DNA from: Rhizobium terrae
Lineage (GTDB): Bacteria > Pseudomonadota > Alphaproteobacteria > Rhizobiales > Rhizobiaceae
Assembly (NCBI RefSeq): GCF_003425685.1
Contig: NZ_QJKM01000002.1
Location: 186,001 to 250,000, forward strand
DNA: 64,000 nt
Reading direction: 5' to 3'
Made by a program: the position numbers and the translations under genes. This document shows positions 28,364 through 37,203 of the stretch, piece after piece (the stretch's first letter is position 1; the number at the start of each line of letters is the position of its first letter). Under the pieces are notes generated by a model, which was given only the letters and a program-made list of their open reading frames with translations, did no database searches and was not told the DNA's origin.

Positions 28364-29474
28364 TCCCTATTCCGTTCTCGGCGTCAAAAGCAACGCCGAT
28401 GCCGACGAAATCAAGGCGGCCTGGCGCTCCAAGGCGAAGACAGTCCATCCTGACCACAATCGGGACGACCCATCCGCGACAAGCCGTTTTGCCGAGATCG
28501 GCCAGGCCTACGAGGTCCTGAAGGACCCCGAGCGCCGCAAGCGCTACGACCGCGCCGCGGAGATGCACAAGACGATCATGGAGCAACGCCACGCGGCTCG
28601 CGAGGCGGCGGAACGCGCCAAGGCCGCCAAGGCCAATGCCGAGAAGGTCATGGAAGAACTTGCACGCGCCAATGCGCAGCGCGCCCAGTCGCAGGGAGGT
28701 CAGGCTCAGGGCCAGGCGACCAACCAGTCGGGCCAGGCCGGGGAAACCCCGGAAGACATGATTGAACGTATCTTCGGCGCTGCCGCCGGCGATCACGCGA
28801 AAGCCCAGACCCAGGCCCAGGCGAAAGCCTCGGCGCAGGCGGCGAGCGGTTCGGCCGAGACGGGCAAGAACGACACCGCATCCGAAAAACCGCCCCTGCC
28901 CGCCATGGCCGTCGACCTGATCGCCTCGCTGGTGCGCCGTTTTCGCGGCACGGCACCCACTCCGGAAAAGGCGCCGGATGTCTCCATGGACGCCACCGTC
29001 ACGGTCGAGGACCTGCTGAAACAGAACTGGATCACGGTGAAGCTCGCCGATGAGCGCGAGGTTCGTTTCGCGCTCGAAAAGGGGATGACCGAGGGCCAGG
29101 TGGTGCGGCTCAAGGGCCAGGGCATCAAGGTGACCGGCATGAAGCCCGGCGACCTGCTTGTCACGCTGAAGATGGCGCGCGGAGCGCAGTTCCGGATCGA
29201 CGGCTTCAACTTGCGTACGAGCCTGCCGATCTCGCTCGAAGACGCAGTCCTCGGCACCGACGCGACCGTCGAGACGCCGGAGGGCAACCGCACGGTTACC
29301 GTTCCGGCCTGGTCCGGCTCGGATCAGACGGTCACGCTCGGCGGTCTCGGCCTCTACGACGACGCCGGCGGCCGCGGAGACCTGATCATCGAACTGCGTG
29401 TAGTTCTGTGGGAAAAACCGAACGAGAAGGTCACCGACCTGATGCGGCACATGCGCCACGGGCTCTATGTCTGA
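28356..29474 (+). CDS. DnaJ-class co-chaperone (CbpA/DjlA-like, no zinc fingers)
   Basis: A 372-residue protein. The J domain (residues 2-70) has DPYSVLGVKSNADADEIKAAW and the HPD motif in VHPDHNRDD. A long Ala/Gln/Lys-rich linker (about 75-190, with repeats of AQAQ) replaces the Gly/Phe region, and there is no CxxCxGxG zinc domain. The C-terminal substrate-binding domain (about 205-365) has DATVTVEDLLKQNW and LPISLEDAVLGTDATVETP. It should stimulate Hsp70 (DnaK) ATPase and deliver clients. See the leader peptide entry for a possible coupling mechanism. Confidence 0.9.
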   Translation: MRDPYSVLGVKSNADADEIKAAWRSKAKTVHPDHNRDDPSATSRFAEIGQAYEVLKDPERRKRYDRAAEMHKTIMEQRHAAREAAERAKAAKANAEKVMEELARANAQRAQSQGGQAQGQATNQSGQAGETPEDMIERIFGAAAGDHAKAQTQAQAKASAQAASGSAETGKNDTASEKPPLPAMAVDLIASLVRRFRGTAPTPEKAPDVSMDATVTVEDLLKQNWITVKLADEREVRFALEKGMTEGQVVRLKGQGIKVTGMKPGDLLVTLKMARGAQFRIDGFNLRTSLPISLEDAVLGTDATVETPEGNRTVTVPAWSGSDQTVTLGGLGLYDDAGGRGDLIIELRVVLWEKPNEKVTDLMRHMRHGLYV

Positions 29475-29576
29475 GAAAAACCTTCGAATATGACAGTTTT
29501 GCGTCGGTTTTCACCGTTACGCACCCTTTGTTACGTCCACTAACACGAGATGATCCAAGTCTGCTTGAACCCTTGG

Positions 29577-29597
29577 GCTGCCTATGTCATAGGCAGC
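29577..29597. promoter_or_regulatory. Perfect inverted repeat upstream of fabI
   Basis: Two perfect 10-bp arms, gctgcctatg and cataggcagc, separated by one T. It ends 28 bp before the fabI start codon. The one-base centre makes an RNA hairpin unlikely to be optimal, while the symmetry suits a dimeric DNA-binding regulator. No regulator gene lies beside it. Confidence 0.55.
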
Positions 29598-29625
29598 ATT
29601 CGTCTAGAATTTCAGGGGACTATGT

Positions 29626-30444
29626 ATGGTTCAGGCTTCCGGCCTCATGGCAGGCAAACGCGGTCTCATCATGGGTGTTGCCAACAACCGTTCCATCGCA
29701 TGGGGCATTGCCAAGGCCATTCACCAGCATGGCGGCGAAGTAGCATTCACCTATCAGGGCGATGCGCTGAAGAAGCGTGTCGAACCGCTCGCAGCAGAAC
29801 TCGGCGCCTTCATGGCGGGCCATTGCGACGTCGGTGACGAGGCCACGATCGATGCGGTCTTCGAAAACCTCGAAAAGCACTGGGGCAAGATCGACTTTCT
29901 CGTGCATGCGATCGGCTTTTCCGACAAGGACGAATTGACCGGCCGCTATGTCGACACCTCGGCCGAAAATTTCGCCAAGACGATGCAGATCTCGGTCTAT
30001 TCCTTCACCTCGGTCGCAAGACGGGCGGAAAAGCTGATGACCGATGGCGGCTCGATGCTGACGCTGACCTATTACGGCGCGGAAAAGGTCATGCCGAACT
30101 ACAACGTCATGGGCGTCGCCAAGGCCGCGCTCGAGGCGAGCGTGAAATACCTGGCCGTCGATCTCGGCCCGAAGAACATTCGCGTCAACGCGATTTCCGC
30201 CGGCCCGATCAAGACGCTCGCGGCCTCCGGCATCGGCGACTTCCGTTATATCCTCAAGTGGAACGAATACAATGCGCCGCTGCGTCGCACCGTGACGATC
30301 GAGGAAGTGGGCGATGTCGGCCTTTACATGCTGTCGGATCTGTCGCGCTCGGTCACCGGCGAAACCCATCACGCCGACAGCGGCTATCATGTCGTCGGCA
30401 TGAAGGCCGTGGACGCGCCGGACATTTCGGTCATCAAGGACTGA
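29626..30444 (+). CDS. fabI: Enoyl-[acyl-carrier-protein] reductase (NADH)
   Basis: A 272-residue short-chain dehydrogenase of the FabI class. The N-terminal nucleotide site is GKRGLIMGVANNRSIAWGIA; the catalytic pair is Tyr-x6-Lys as seen in YYGAEKVMPNYNVMGVAKAALEA; and the substrate loop is NAISAGPIKTLAASGIGDF. It carries out the last reduction step of each fatty acid elongation cycle and is the target of triclosan in other bacteria. A 21-bp palindrome precedes it. The phosphatase gene starts 22 bp downstream. Confidence 0.96.
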   Translation: MVQASGLMAGKRGLIMGVANNRSIAWGIAKAIHQHGGEVAFTYQGDALKKRVEPLAAELGAFMAGHCDVGDEATIDAVFENLEKHWGKIDFLVHAIGFSDKDELTGRYVDTSAENFAKTMQISVYSFTSVARRAEKLMTDGGSMLTLTYYGAEKVMPNYNVMGVAKAALEASVKYLAVDLGPKNIRVNAISAGPIKTLAASGIGDFRYILKWNEYNAPLRRTVTIEEVGDVGLYMLSDLSRSVTGETHHADSGYHVVGMKAVDAPDISVIKD

Positions 30445-30466
30445 TCGATTTTTCAGGAACGTCGCC

Positions 30467-31054
30467 GTGCTCATCTACATGATCCGCCACGGACAGACGG
30501 ACTGGAATGCCGAGGGCCGGTTGCAGGGCCAGAAGGACATCCCGCTCAATGCGCTCGGCCGCTCCCAGGCCACCAGAAACGGCGAGCGCCTGCGCGACAT
30601 GATCGGCACATCTGAGGATTTCACCTTCATCGCCAGTCCGCTCTCGCGGACCCGCGAAACCATGGAACGGCTGCGCAGCGCGATGGGCCTCGATCCCCTT
30701 GCCTATCGCACCGACGAACGGCTGGTGGAACTCTCTTTCGGCGATTGGGAAGGTCATACGCTGGAAGAGATCAGCCGCCTCTCGCCTGACCGGCTGGCAG
30801 CCCGGGCACTCGAAAAATGGAGTTTCATTCCGCCCGGAGAAGCCGCCGAGAGTTACGAGATCCTCTGCTGGCGGATCGGCGCATGGCTGCAATCCCTCCA
30901 GGGCCCGACGGTCTGCATCAGCCACGGCGGGGTGATCCGGTCGCTATTCCGGCTGATCGGGAACATCGAGGAAGAGGAAGCGGCTGCCGCCCCCACACCC
31001 CAGGATCGTATCCTCAAGATCGATACGGATCGAAGCTACATGGAATGGCTGTAG
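30467..31054 (+). CDS. Histidine phosphatase family protein (phosphoglycerate mutase-like)
   Basis: A 195-residue protein with the RHG catalytic motif at the N-terminus (MLIYMIRHGQTDWNAEGRLQG), the phosphate-pocket Arg in ASPLSRTRETM, the Glu region ERLVELSFGDWEG and the second His in VCISHGGVIRSL. These residues make it an active-looking acid phosphatase or phosphoglycerate mutase-type enzyme; the substrate is not predictable. Starts with GTG, behind AGGAAC at 8 bp, 22 bp after fabI, so co-transcription is likely. Confidence 0.88.
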   Translation: MLIYMIRHGQTDWNAEGRLQGQKDIPLNALGRSQATRNGERLRDMIGTSEDFTFIASPLSRTRETMERLRSAMGLDPLAYRTDERLVELSFGDWEGHTLEEISRLSPDRLAARALEKWSFIPPGEAAESYEILCWRIGAWLQSLQGPTVCISHGGVIRSLFRLIGNIEEEEAAAAPTPQDRILKIDTDRSYMEWL

Positions 31055-31121
31055 GCGGCATCTTCCGCCGGCATCCGTCTCATCGGATGTTCTTAAATTA
31101 TACTATTCGAATTCCCGAAGA

Positions 31122-31382
31122 CTACTGCACAATTTCGAGGTCGTCCACCAGACGGCTGCCGTCGACGACCGTGTAGAAGACCAGCACCTTAACGCCACTC
31201 TTCAGCCCTTCGAAATTGAACTCCTCGGGCACCTTGTAGGTCTTCCCGTCGTCCAGCGTCAGGCTCAGCGCCCTGACGTCCACGGACTTGATGGTGGCCT
31301 CCACATCGGCACTCTGCGCCCAGCTGTTGAGCGGGGAGAACACGCTGGCCGTGGCGAGCAGGGCGGCAATCAGAATACGCAT
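31122..31382 (-). CDS. DUF1344 periplasmic small protein
   Basis: An 86-residue exported protein: signal peptide MRILIAALLATASVFSPLNSWA, then a small beta-rich domain with ATIKSVDVRALSLTLDDGKTYKVPEEF and VKVLVFYTVVDG. This matches DUF1344, found mainly in Rhizobiales with several paralogues per genome and no known function. The ATG at 31382 is preceded by AAAGG; an extended frame to 31577 is not supported. Convergent with the phosphatase gene. Confidence 0.82.
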   Translation of the reverse strand: MRILIAALLATASVFSPLNSWAQSADVEATIKSVDVRALSLTLDDGKTYKVPEEFNFEGLKSGVKVLVFYTVVDGSRLVDDLEIVQ

Positions 31383-31663
31383 TTCGAGGCCTTTGATGAG
31401 ATCGATATTGTCTCGTTCCGGCGCAAGGATAGCCTTCCGATTGTGGCGAAAATCGCCCGTGAGAATGACATTTTCGGTACAAGTAGTGACTTGATCATTA
31501 ACGATTTTCAGAAAAGTAAACAAACCCTGTGGTTGTGTTTCGCGTTTCCTCATAAACCTCCCCAAGTATTTCCGCACAACAAGTGGTCAATGAGTTTGTT
31601 GATTGCTGTGCAATCGTAAATTAACCGCCATCACCTAAGCTTTTTCTCACGCCATACGTATTA
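31383..31663. promoter_or_regulatory. AT-rich divergent intergenic region
   Basis: A 281-bp gap between the DUF1344 gene (-) and the large GGDEF/EAL gene (+). It is clearly more AT-rich than its surroundings and must contain both promoters. I could not identify a specific operator or terminator. Confidence 0.4.
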
Positions 31664-34600
31664 ATGAAAAGGCCTGCGCGATTGAAAATCCGGCTGCCGT
31701 CCGTTTCCAGGTCTTTGCGCCTTTTCCGCCGGGGGGGCATCCCCAGCGCGATCGCGTCCGTGATTGCACTGCTGGTGATTTGCATCGGCGTGTTCCTCGA
31801 TCTGAACCACACGGAAAACCACCGCCGCGAATTGCGGGCCACGACCGAACGGGTCGCAGGACTGCTCAACCGGCGCATCGCGACGCGCGTCAACGTGGAT
31901 ATTCGCGCGGCAGAACATCTCCTTCACGCATTTCAGGAAGACTCCGCCGGTTCGACGGAGATGTTCAAGCGTTTCGTCGACAAGGAGTTCAATGACAATC
32001 CCCATTTCCATGCCGTGGCGATTGCGCCGGACTTTCAGCTCGACAGCGTGATCACCCGCGATGGCATACGACATGGCACCGCCGGCGCCATCGGGGAGAT
32101 CAATCTCGGCCGGCTCGCCAACGATCTTATCTCCATCCGCAACGGGAACAGGCCGTCGATCCTGACCGGCACCCAGGAGGAGCATCTGACGCTGGTCATG
32201 CCAATTCTCAACGAGGAGGCCGTAGAGAAACCCTGGGGCGCGATGGCCGTCCTGATCGACGAAAAAGGACTGATGGAAGCCTCCGGCGTCACGTTCTCCC
32301 TGCAACAGGCCGAAAACCAGAACTTCATCAACCTGAATTGGCTCAACGTCGCATTGCGTGATGTGAACAGACCTGAATTCTTTGCCTTTTATGGCGACGA
32401 CAAGATCGAGAGACAGTCCCCCATGCAATCGTCAGTCACGCCTCGCGGCGCGAACTGGACGCTGCTTGCGGCTCCGCAATCGGGGTGGGACGTGACCCCA
32501 CCCGATCAATGGCGTTTTCGGTTCGGCATCGCGCTTGGTGCTCTGGCGGTCCTCATCCCGATCTTCATGGCGACGTCGCTGATTTCCGAGCGCAATCACA
32601 ATATCGCCGTGTTGAAGCTTCGCGAACTCAACCTCGTCGAGCTCTCCCAGCGCTTCAATCTTGCCATGGAGGCCTCCAACATGGGCATCTGGGAGGTGAC
32701 CGGCGACAACCATCTCTACTGGGACAAACGCGCCGCCGGGCTGCATGGCAAACCGCCAGCCGGTAAAGGCAATCGTCTCGACGACTGGCTGAAATCGATC
32801 TATCCGGAAGACCGCGCTGCAGCGGAGAAGCATTTCTTTAACTGTACCTGCAGCAATGCGCCGTGCAGCGAGATCTATCGCGTGCAACTGCCCAACGGCG
32901 CCCTCAGATATCTGCGGTCGGCCGGTGCCAATTACCGCAATGCCGATGGCACCCACCGCACGACCGGCATCGTCTGGGACGTGACGGGCGACATGGCGAT
33001 GGCGCAGACGCTCAGAAACGCCAAGGAACACACCGACATCAAGAATGCCGAGCTGGAACTTGCGCTCGACGAATTGTCGAACCGCGAGCAGGATCTCGAA
33101 GAATTGTCAACCAAGCTCGACCTTGCGCTGGACTCCTACAATTGCGGCATCTGGGAATCCAACCCGCAAACGCATGTCGAGACCTGGGATCCGCGCATGT
33201 GCCAGCTGCACGGGATCGCCTATACCGACGGCAGGATCACCGCGGATGAGTGGATCGAGCTCATCCATCCCGAAGACCGCGCGCTCGCCAAGCTCAGCTC
33301 CTACCACTTCACCGAGAACTTCCTGCCAGGTCCGCTCGTCGTCCGCGTCCCGCAGCCTGACGGTTCCATCCGCTATATTCGCTCCATCGGCAAGGTTCAC
33401 ACGATACGCGACGGGTCGAAAAAGGTCGTCGGCATCGCCTTCGACGTAACCCAGGATGCGATCCTCACCCAGGAACTGAAGGCCGCCAAGGACGAAGCGG
33501 ACGCCAAGAACGCCGAGCTGGAGCTTGCCAAGAGCCGCATCGAGCACAATTCGCTGCACGATCCGCTGACGCTGCTCGCCAACCGCCGCAAGCTCGACAT
33601 CGAGCTCGATCGCCTGTCCCGCTCAAGTCAGTACGAACGGCAGAAATTCTCGATCCTGCACCTCGATCTCGACCGCTTCAAGCAGATCAATGACACGCTC
33701 GGCCATGCGGCCGGGGATGCGATGCTCGTGCATGCCTCAAGGATCCTGTCCCGCAACGTCCGCAACTCCGATATCGTCGCCCGCATCGGCGGCGACGAAT
33801 TCGTGATCCTCGCCACCGGCAATTCCAGTGCCGAGCAGATGGCCCAACTCGCTCAGCGGATCATCGCGGAATTCCATCAGCCGATCGATTTCGAAGGCTT
33901 TTCCTGTCGTTGCGGGGTGTCGATCGGCATCGCCCAGGGAAGCGGCCTGAATGTCGACGCTCGCCGCACCCTGGTCAACGCGGATATCGCCCTTTATCGG
34001 GCGAAGGGACTTGGCCGCAACCGCTACGAGTTCTTCACGCAGAACCTGCAGGCCGAGATCGTCAGCCAGAAGCGCACCGCCGACGAGGTGCTGACGGGCA
34101 TCGACAATCATGAATTCGTCACCTTCTATCAGCCGCAATTCGATGCCCGGACGAATGTCCTGACCGGTGTCGAGGCGCTGATCCGCTGGAAACATCCCCA
34201 TCACGGCATTCTCGCACCCGATCGGTTCCTGAAGATCGCCGAGGACTTGAACGTCTCGGCCCTGCTCGACCAGATCGTGCTCGAGACCGTGATGAAGGAC
34301 AAACTGCGCTGGACGGCGAAGGGGATCCGGGTGCCGAAGGTTTCCGTCAACGTCTCCTCCAAGCGGCTGCACGACGAGACGCTGATCGATACGCTGAAGG
34401 CGCTGCAGATCACGCCCGGAGAAATCTCCTTCGAGCTGGTGGAATCGATCTTCTTGGATGAGAGCGAGGACTCGGCCGCCAGCAATCTCGAACGCATCAA
34501 GGAACTGGGCATCGATATCGAGATCGATGATTTCGGCACAGGCCATACGTCGATCGTCAGCCTTTTGAAGCTGAAGCCGAAGCGGCTCAAGATCGACCGT

Positions 34601-34843
34601 CAGCTCGTGATGCCTATTCTGACCTCGCCGCAGGAGCGGGCACTGGTGCGCTCGATCATCGACATCGCCCGTTCGCTCGGCGTCGAGACGGTGGCGGAAG
34701 GCGTCGAGACGATGCAGCATGCGGCGCTGCTGCGCGAACTCGGCTGCGACCTCCTGCAGGGCTACGCCTTCTCACGGCCGCTGTCCTTCGACGATTTCAG
34801 CGAGGCTGCCGTCACCGGATGGCGGAAGGCTGTTGCCGCCTGA
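31664..34843 (+). CDS. Membrane CHASE-PAS-PAS-GGDEF-EAL protein (bifunctional c-di-GMP enzyme candidate)
   Basis: A 1,059-residue protein. A transmembrane helix (about residues 27-45) leads into a periplasmic CHASE-like sensor (50-280) and a second helix (about 285-305). Then come two PAS-type domains (about 330-455 and 480-605) joined by coiled-coil-like Lys/Glu/Ala stretches (NAKEHTDIKNAELELALDEL; AAKDEADAKNAELELAKS), GGDEF (about 625-790) and EAL (about 805-1050). GGDEF is intact at 709-713 with an RxxD inhibitory site (RNSD) before it. EAL is intact: EAL at 837-839, VNVSSKRL, ELVESIFLDE, DDFGTGHTS, KIDRQLV, VAEGVET. Both activities are therefore possible. Confidence 0.9.
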   Translation: MKRPARLKIRLPSVSRSLRLFRRGGIPSAIASVIALLVICIGVFLDLNHTENHRRELRATTERVAGLLNRRIATRVNVDIRAAEHLLHAFQEDSAGSTEMFKRFVDKEFNDNPHFHAVAIAPDFQLDSVITRDGIRHGTAGAIGEINLGRLANDLISIRNGNRPSILTGTQEEHLTLVMPILNEEAVEKPWGAMAVLIDEKGLMEASGVTFSLQQAENQNFINLNWLNVALRDVNRPEFFAFYGDDKIERQSPMQSSVTPRGANWTLLAAPQSGWDVTPPDQWRFRFGIALGALAVLIPIFMATSLISERNHNIAVLKLRELNLVELSQRFNLAMEASNMGIWEVTGDNHLYWDKRAAGLHGKPPAGKGNRLDDWLKSIYPEDRAAAEKHFFNCTCSNAPCSEIYRVQLPNGALRYLRSAGANYRNADGTHRTTGIVWDVTGDMAMAQTLRNAKEHTDIKNAELELALDELSNREQDLEELSTKLDLALDSYNCGIWESNPQTHVETWDPRMCQLHGIAYTDGRITADEWIELIHPEDRALAKLSSYHFTENFLPGPLVVRVPQPDGSIRYIRSIGKVHTIRDGSKKVVGIAFDVTQDAILTQELKAAKDEADAKNAELELAKSRIEHNSLHDPLTLLANRRKLDIELDRLSRSSQYERQKFSILHLDLDRFKQINDTLGHAAGDAMLVHASRILSRNVRNSDIVARIGGDEFVILATGNSSAEQMAQLAQRIIAEFHQPIDFEGFSCRCGVSIGIAQGSGLNVDARRTLVNADIALYRAKGLGRNRYEFFTQNLQAEIVSQKRTADEVLTGIDNHEFVTFYQPQFDARTNVLTGVEALIRWKHPHHGILAPDRFLKIAEDLNVSALLDQIVLETVMKDKLRWTAKGIRVPKVSVNVSSKRLHDETLIDTLKALQITPGEISFELVESIFLDESEDSAASNLERIKELGIDIEIDDFGTGHTSIVSLLKLKPKRLKIDRQLVMPILTSPQERALVRSIIDIARSLGVETVAEGVETMQHAALLRELGCDLLQGYAFSRPLSFDDFSEAAVTGWRKAVAA

Positions 34844-34975
34844 GAACGCATTGTTCATAGGCGCGCCGTACCCGTTCACACAAGAAAGGCTTGTCGCCCG
34901 GCGGCCTTTTCCATATGACAACCGCGACAGGAGCCGGCCGGTAGCCGGTTCCGCCACAGCCGGTATTTCGTCGCC

Positions 34976-36073
34976 ATGTCGCATAACACCTTCGGTCACC
35001 TTTTCCGCGTCACCACCTGGGGCGAAAGCCATGGCCCGGCGCTCGGCTGCGTCGTGGACGGCTGCCCGCCCGGCATCCGTTTCACGCAGGCCGAGATCCA
35101 GGCTTGGATGGACAAGCGCAAGCCCGGCCAGTCCCGTTTCGTGACGCAGCGGCGCGAAGACGACATCGTCAAGGTCCTCTCCGGCGTGATGATGGACGAG
35201 GACGGCGAGACGATGATCGCCACCGGCACGCCGATTTCCATGCTGATCGAAAATACCGACCAGCGCTCAAAGGACTACGGCGAGATCGCCCGCCGCTATC
35301 GCCCCGGCCATGCCGACTATACCTATGATGTGAAATACGGCATCCGCGACTATCGCGGCGGCGGCCGGTCCTCGGCCCGCGAGACGGCGGCTCGCGTCGC
35401 CGCCGGCGCGCTGGCCCGCAAGGCCGTGCCGGGCCTCAACGTCCGCGCTGCGCTGATCCAGATCGGCAGGCACAGAATAAACCGCGCCAACTGGGATTGG
35501 AGTCAGATCGACCAGAACCCCTTTTTCTGCCCGGATGCGGCGATGGTGCCGGTCTGGGAGGAATATCTGGACGGCATCCGCAAGGCTGGCTCCTCGATCG
35601 GCGCCGTGGTGGAAGTGGTAGCAGAGGGTGTGCCCGCCGGCCTGGGCGCACCGATCTACGGCAAGCTCGACCAGGACATTGCCGGGCTGCTGATGTCGAT
35701 CAACGCCGTGAAAGGCGTCGAGATCGGCGACGGCTTTGCCTCAGCCGAGCTCTCCGGTGAAGAGAACGCCGACGAGATGCGCATGGGCAATGACGGCAAG
35801 CCGATCTTCCTCTCCAACCATGCGGGCGGCATTCTGGGCGGCATTTCGACCGGCGAAGCGGTGATCGCCCGCTTCGCGATCAAGCCGACCTCCTCCATCC
35901 TTACCGAGCGGCGCTCCATCGATGCCGACGGCAACAATGTCGAGGTACGCACCAAGGGCCGCCACGACCCCTGTGTCGGGATCCGCGCCGTGCCGATCGG
36001 CGAGGCGATGGTTGCCTGCGCCGTTGCCGATCACTATCTCCGCCACCGAGCACAGACGGGACGCTCCCTCTAG
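34976..36073 (+). CDS. aroC: Chorismate synthase
   Basis: A 365-residue enzyme of standard length, with the N-terminal [20 protein letters not shown], the flavin/substrate block [29 protein letters not shown], and the C-terminal IKPTSSI and [18 protein letters not shown]. It converts EPSP to chorismate with reduced FMN, the branch point to aromatic amino acids, folate and quinones. ribB follows 11 bp later, so the two may be co-transcribed. Confidence 0.97.
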   Translation: MSHNTFGHLFRVTTWGESHGPALGCVVDGCPPGIRFTQAEIQAWMDKRKPGQSRFVTQRREDDIVKVLSGVMMDEDGETMIATGTPISMLIENTDQRSKDYGEIARRYRPGHADYTYDVKYGIRDYRGGGRSSARETAARVAAGALARKAVPGLNVRAALIQIGRHRINRANWDWSQIDQNPFFCPDAAMVPVWEEYLDGIRKAGSSIGAVVEVVAEGVPAGLGAPIYGKLDQDIAGLLMSINAVKGVEIGDGFASAELSGEENADEMRMGNDGKPIFLSNHAGGILGGISTGEAVIARFAIKPTSSILTERRSIDADGNNVEVRTKGRHDPCVGIRAVPIGEAMVACAVADHYLRHRAQTGRSL

Positions 36074-36084
36074 GAAAATCATCC

Positions 36085-37185
36085 ATGGCCTATGACCAGA
36101 AGCGCGTCGTCGACGCCATTCGTGCCTTCGAAGCCGGCGAGATCGTCGTCGTTACCGATGACGACGACCGCGAGAACGAGGGCGACCTGATCGTCGCCGC
36201 GGTGCATTGCACGCCGGACAAGATGGCCTTCATCGTGCGCCATACATCCGGCATCGTCTGCGCGCCGATGCCGCGCGAAGAGGCCAAGCGCCTGAACCTC
36301 AACGCCATGGTGGCGGAAAACGACAGCGCGCATACGACCGCCTTCACCGTCACCGTCGACTTCAGACACGGCACGACAACCGGCATCTCGGCCGAAGACC
36401 GAACACTGACCGTGCGCAATCTCGCCAATCCGAATGCCGGGCCGGCCGATTTCGTCCGTCCCGGCCATATCTTTCCGTTGATCGCCCGCGAAGGCGGCGT
36501 ACTGATGCGCTCCGGCCATACGGAAGCGGCCGTCGACCTCTGCAAGCTCGCAGGCCTTCCCCCGGTTGGCGTGATCTGCGAACTGGTCAACGACGACGGA
36601 ACGGTGACGCGCGGCCAGCAGGTGGCGGATTTCGCCGAGAAGCATGGGCTGAAGCAGGTTTCCGTCGCCGATCTCATCGCTTACCGCCAGCGCAAGGAGA
36701 CGCTGATCGAGCTGCAATCCAGCTTCGATATCGACACCGTGCATGGCAAGGCGAAGGCGCATGCCTATTCGTTGCCCTGGGACCCGATGCAGCACGTGGC
36801 GGTGATCTTCGGCGATATCCGCGACGGCGTCGATATTCCGGTCCGCCTGCATCTCGAAAATGTCACGCGCGACGTTTTCGGCTCCTACCGTCCGATCGAC
36901 AAATACATGACGAAGATTGCGGAAGAGGGTCGCGGCGTGGTCATCTATCTCCGCGAAGGCTCGGTCGGCGTCGGCCAAAAGGACCACGGCCGCAAGCTTC
37001 GCCAAGACCAGGAAGTACATGCGGAAGCCAAGGCGCGTGAAAGCGAATGGCTGGAAATCGGCCTTGGCGCGCAGATCCTGAAAGACCTCGGCGTCAGCTC
37101 GATCAAGCTTCTCACCCGCAGCGAACGCCATTACGTCGGCCTTGAAGGGTTCGGCATCAAGATCGCCGAGACGGTGATCTGCTGA
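36085..37185 (+). CDS. ribB: 3,4-dihydroxy-2-butanone 4-phosphate synthase with a degenerate GTP cyclohydrolase II-like C-terminal domain
   Basis: A 366-residue RibBA-like protein. The N-terminal RibB domain (residues 1-205) is complete: DDDRENEGDL (metal and substrate binding), HTSGIVCAPM, RPGHIFPL and the HTEAAVDL block. The C-terminal domain (about 206-366) aligns with GTP cyclohydrolase II, but the zinc cysteines are gone: where RibA has EC...RCDC this protein has ENVTRDVFGSYRPID. It therefore should make only the four-carbon riboflavin precursor. Rhizobial RibBA-like proteins with a non-functional RibA half are known; a separate RibA would be needed. Confidence 0.92.
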   Translation: MAYDQKRVVDAIRAFEAGEIVVVTDDDDRENEGDLIVAAVHCTPDKMAFIVRHTSGIVCAPMPREEAKRLNLNAMVAENDSAHTTAFTVTVDFRHGTTTGISAEDRTLTVRNLANPNAGPADFVRPGHIFPLIAREGGVLMRSGHTEAAVDLCKLAGLPPVGVICELVNDDGTVTRGQQVADFAEKHGLKQVSVADLIAYRQRKETLIELQSSFDIDTVHGKAKAHAYSLPWDPMQHVAVIFGDIRDGVDIPVRLHLENVTRDVFGSYRPIDKYMTKIAEEGRGVVIYLREGSVGVGQKDHGRKLRQDQEVHAEAKARESEWLEIGLGAQILKDLGVSSIKLLTRSERHYVGLEGFGIKIAETVIC

Positions 37186-37203
37186 TCGCCCGACACGAGA
37201 AGC

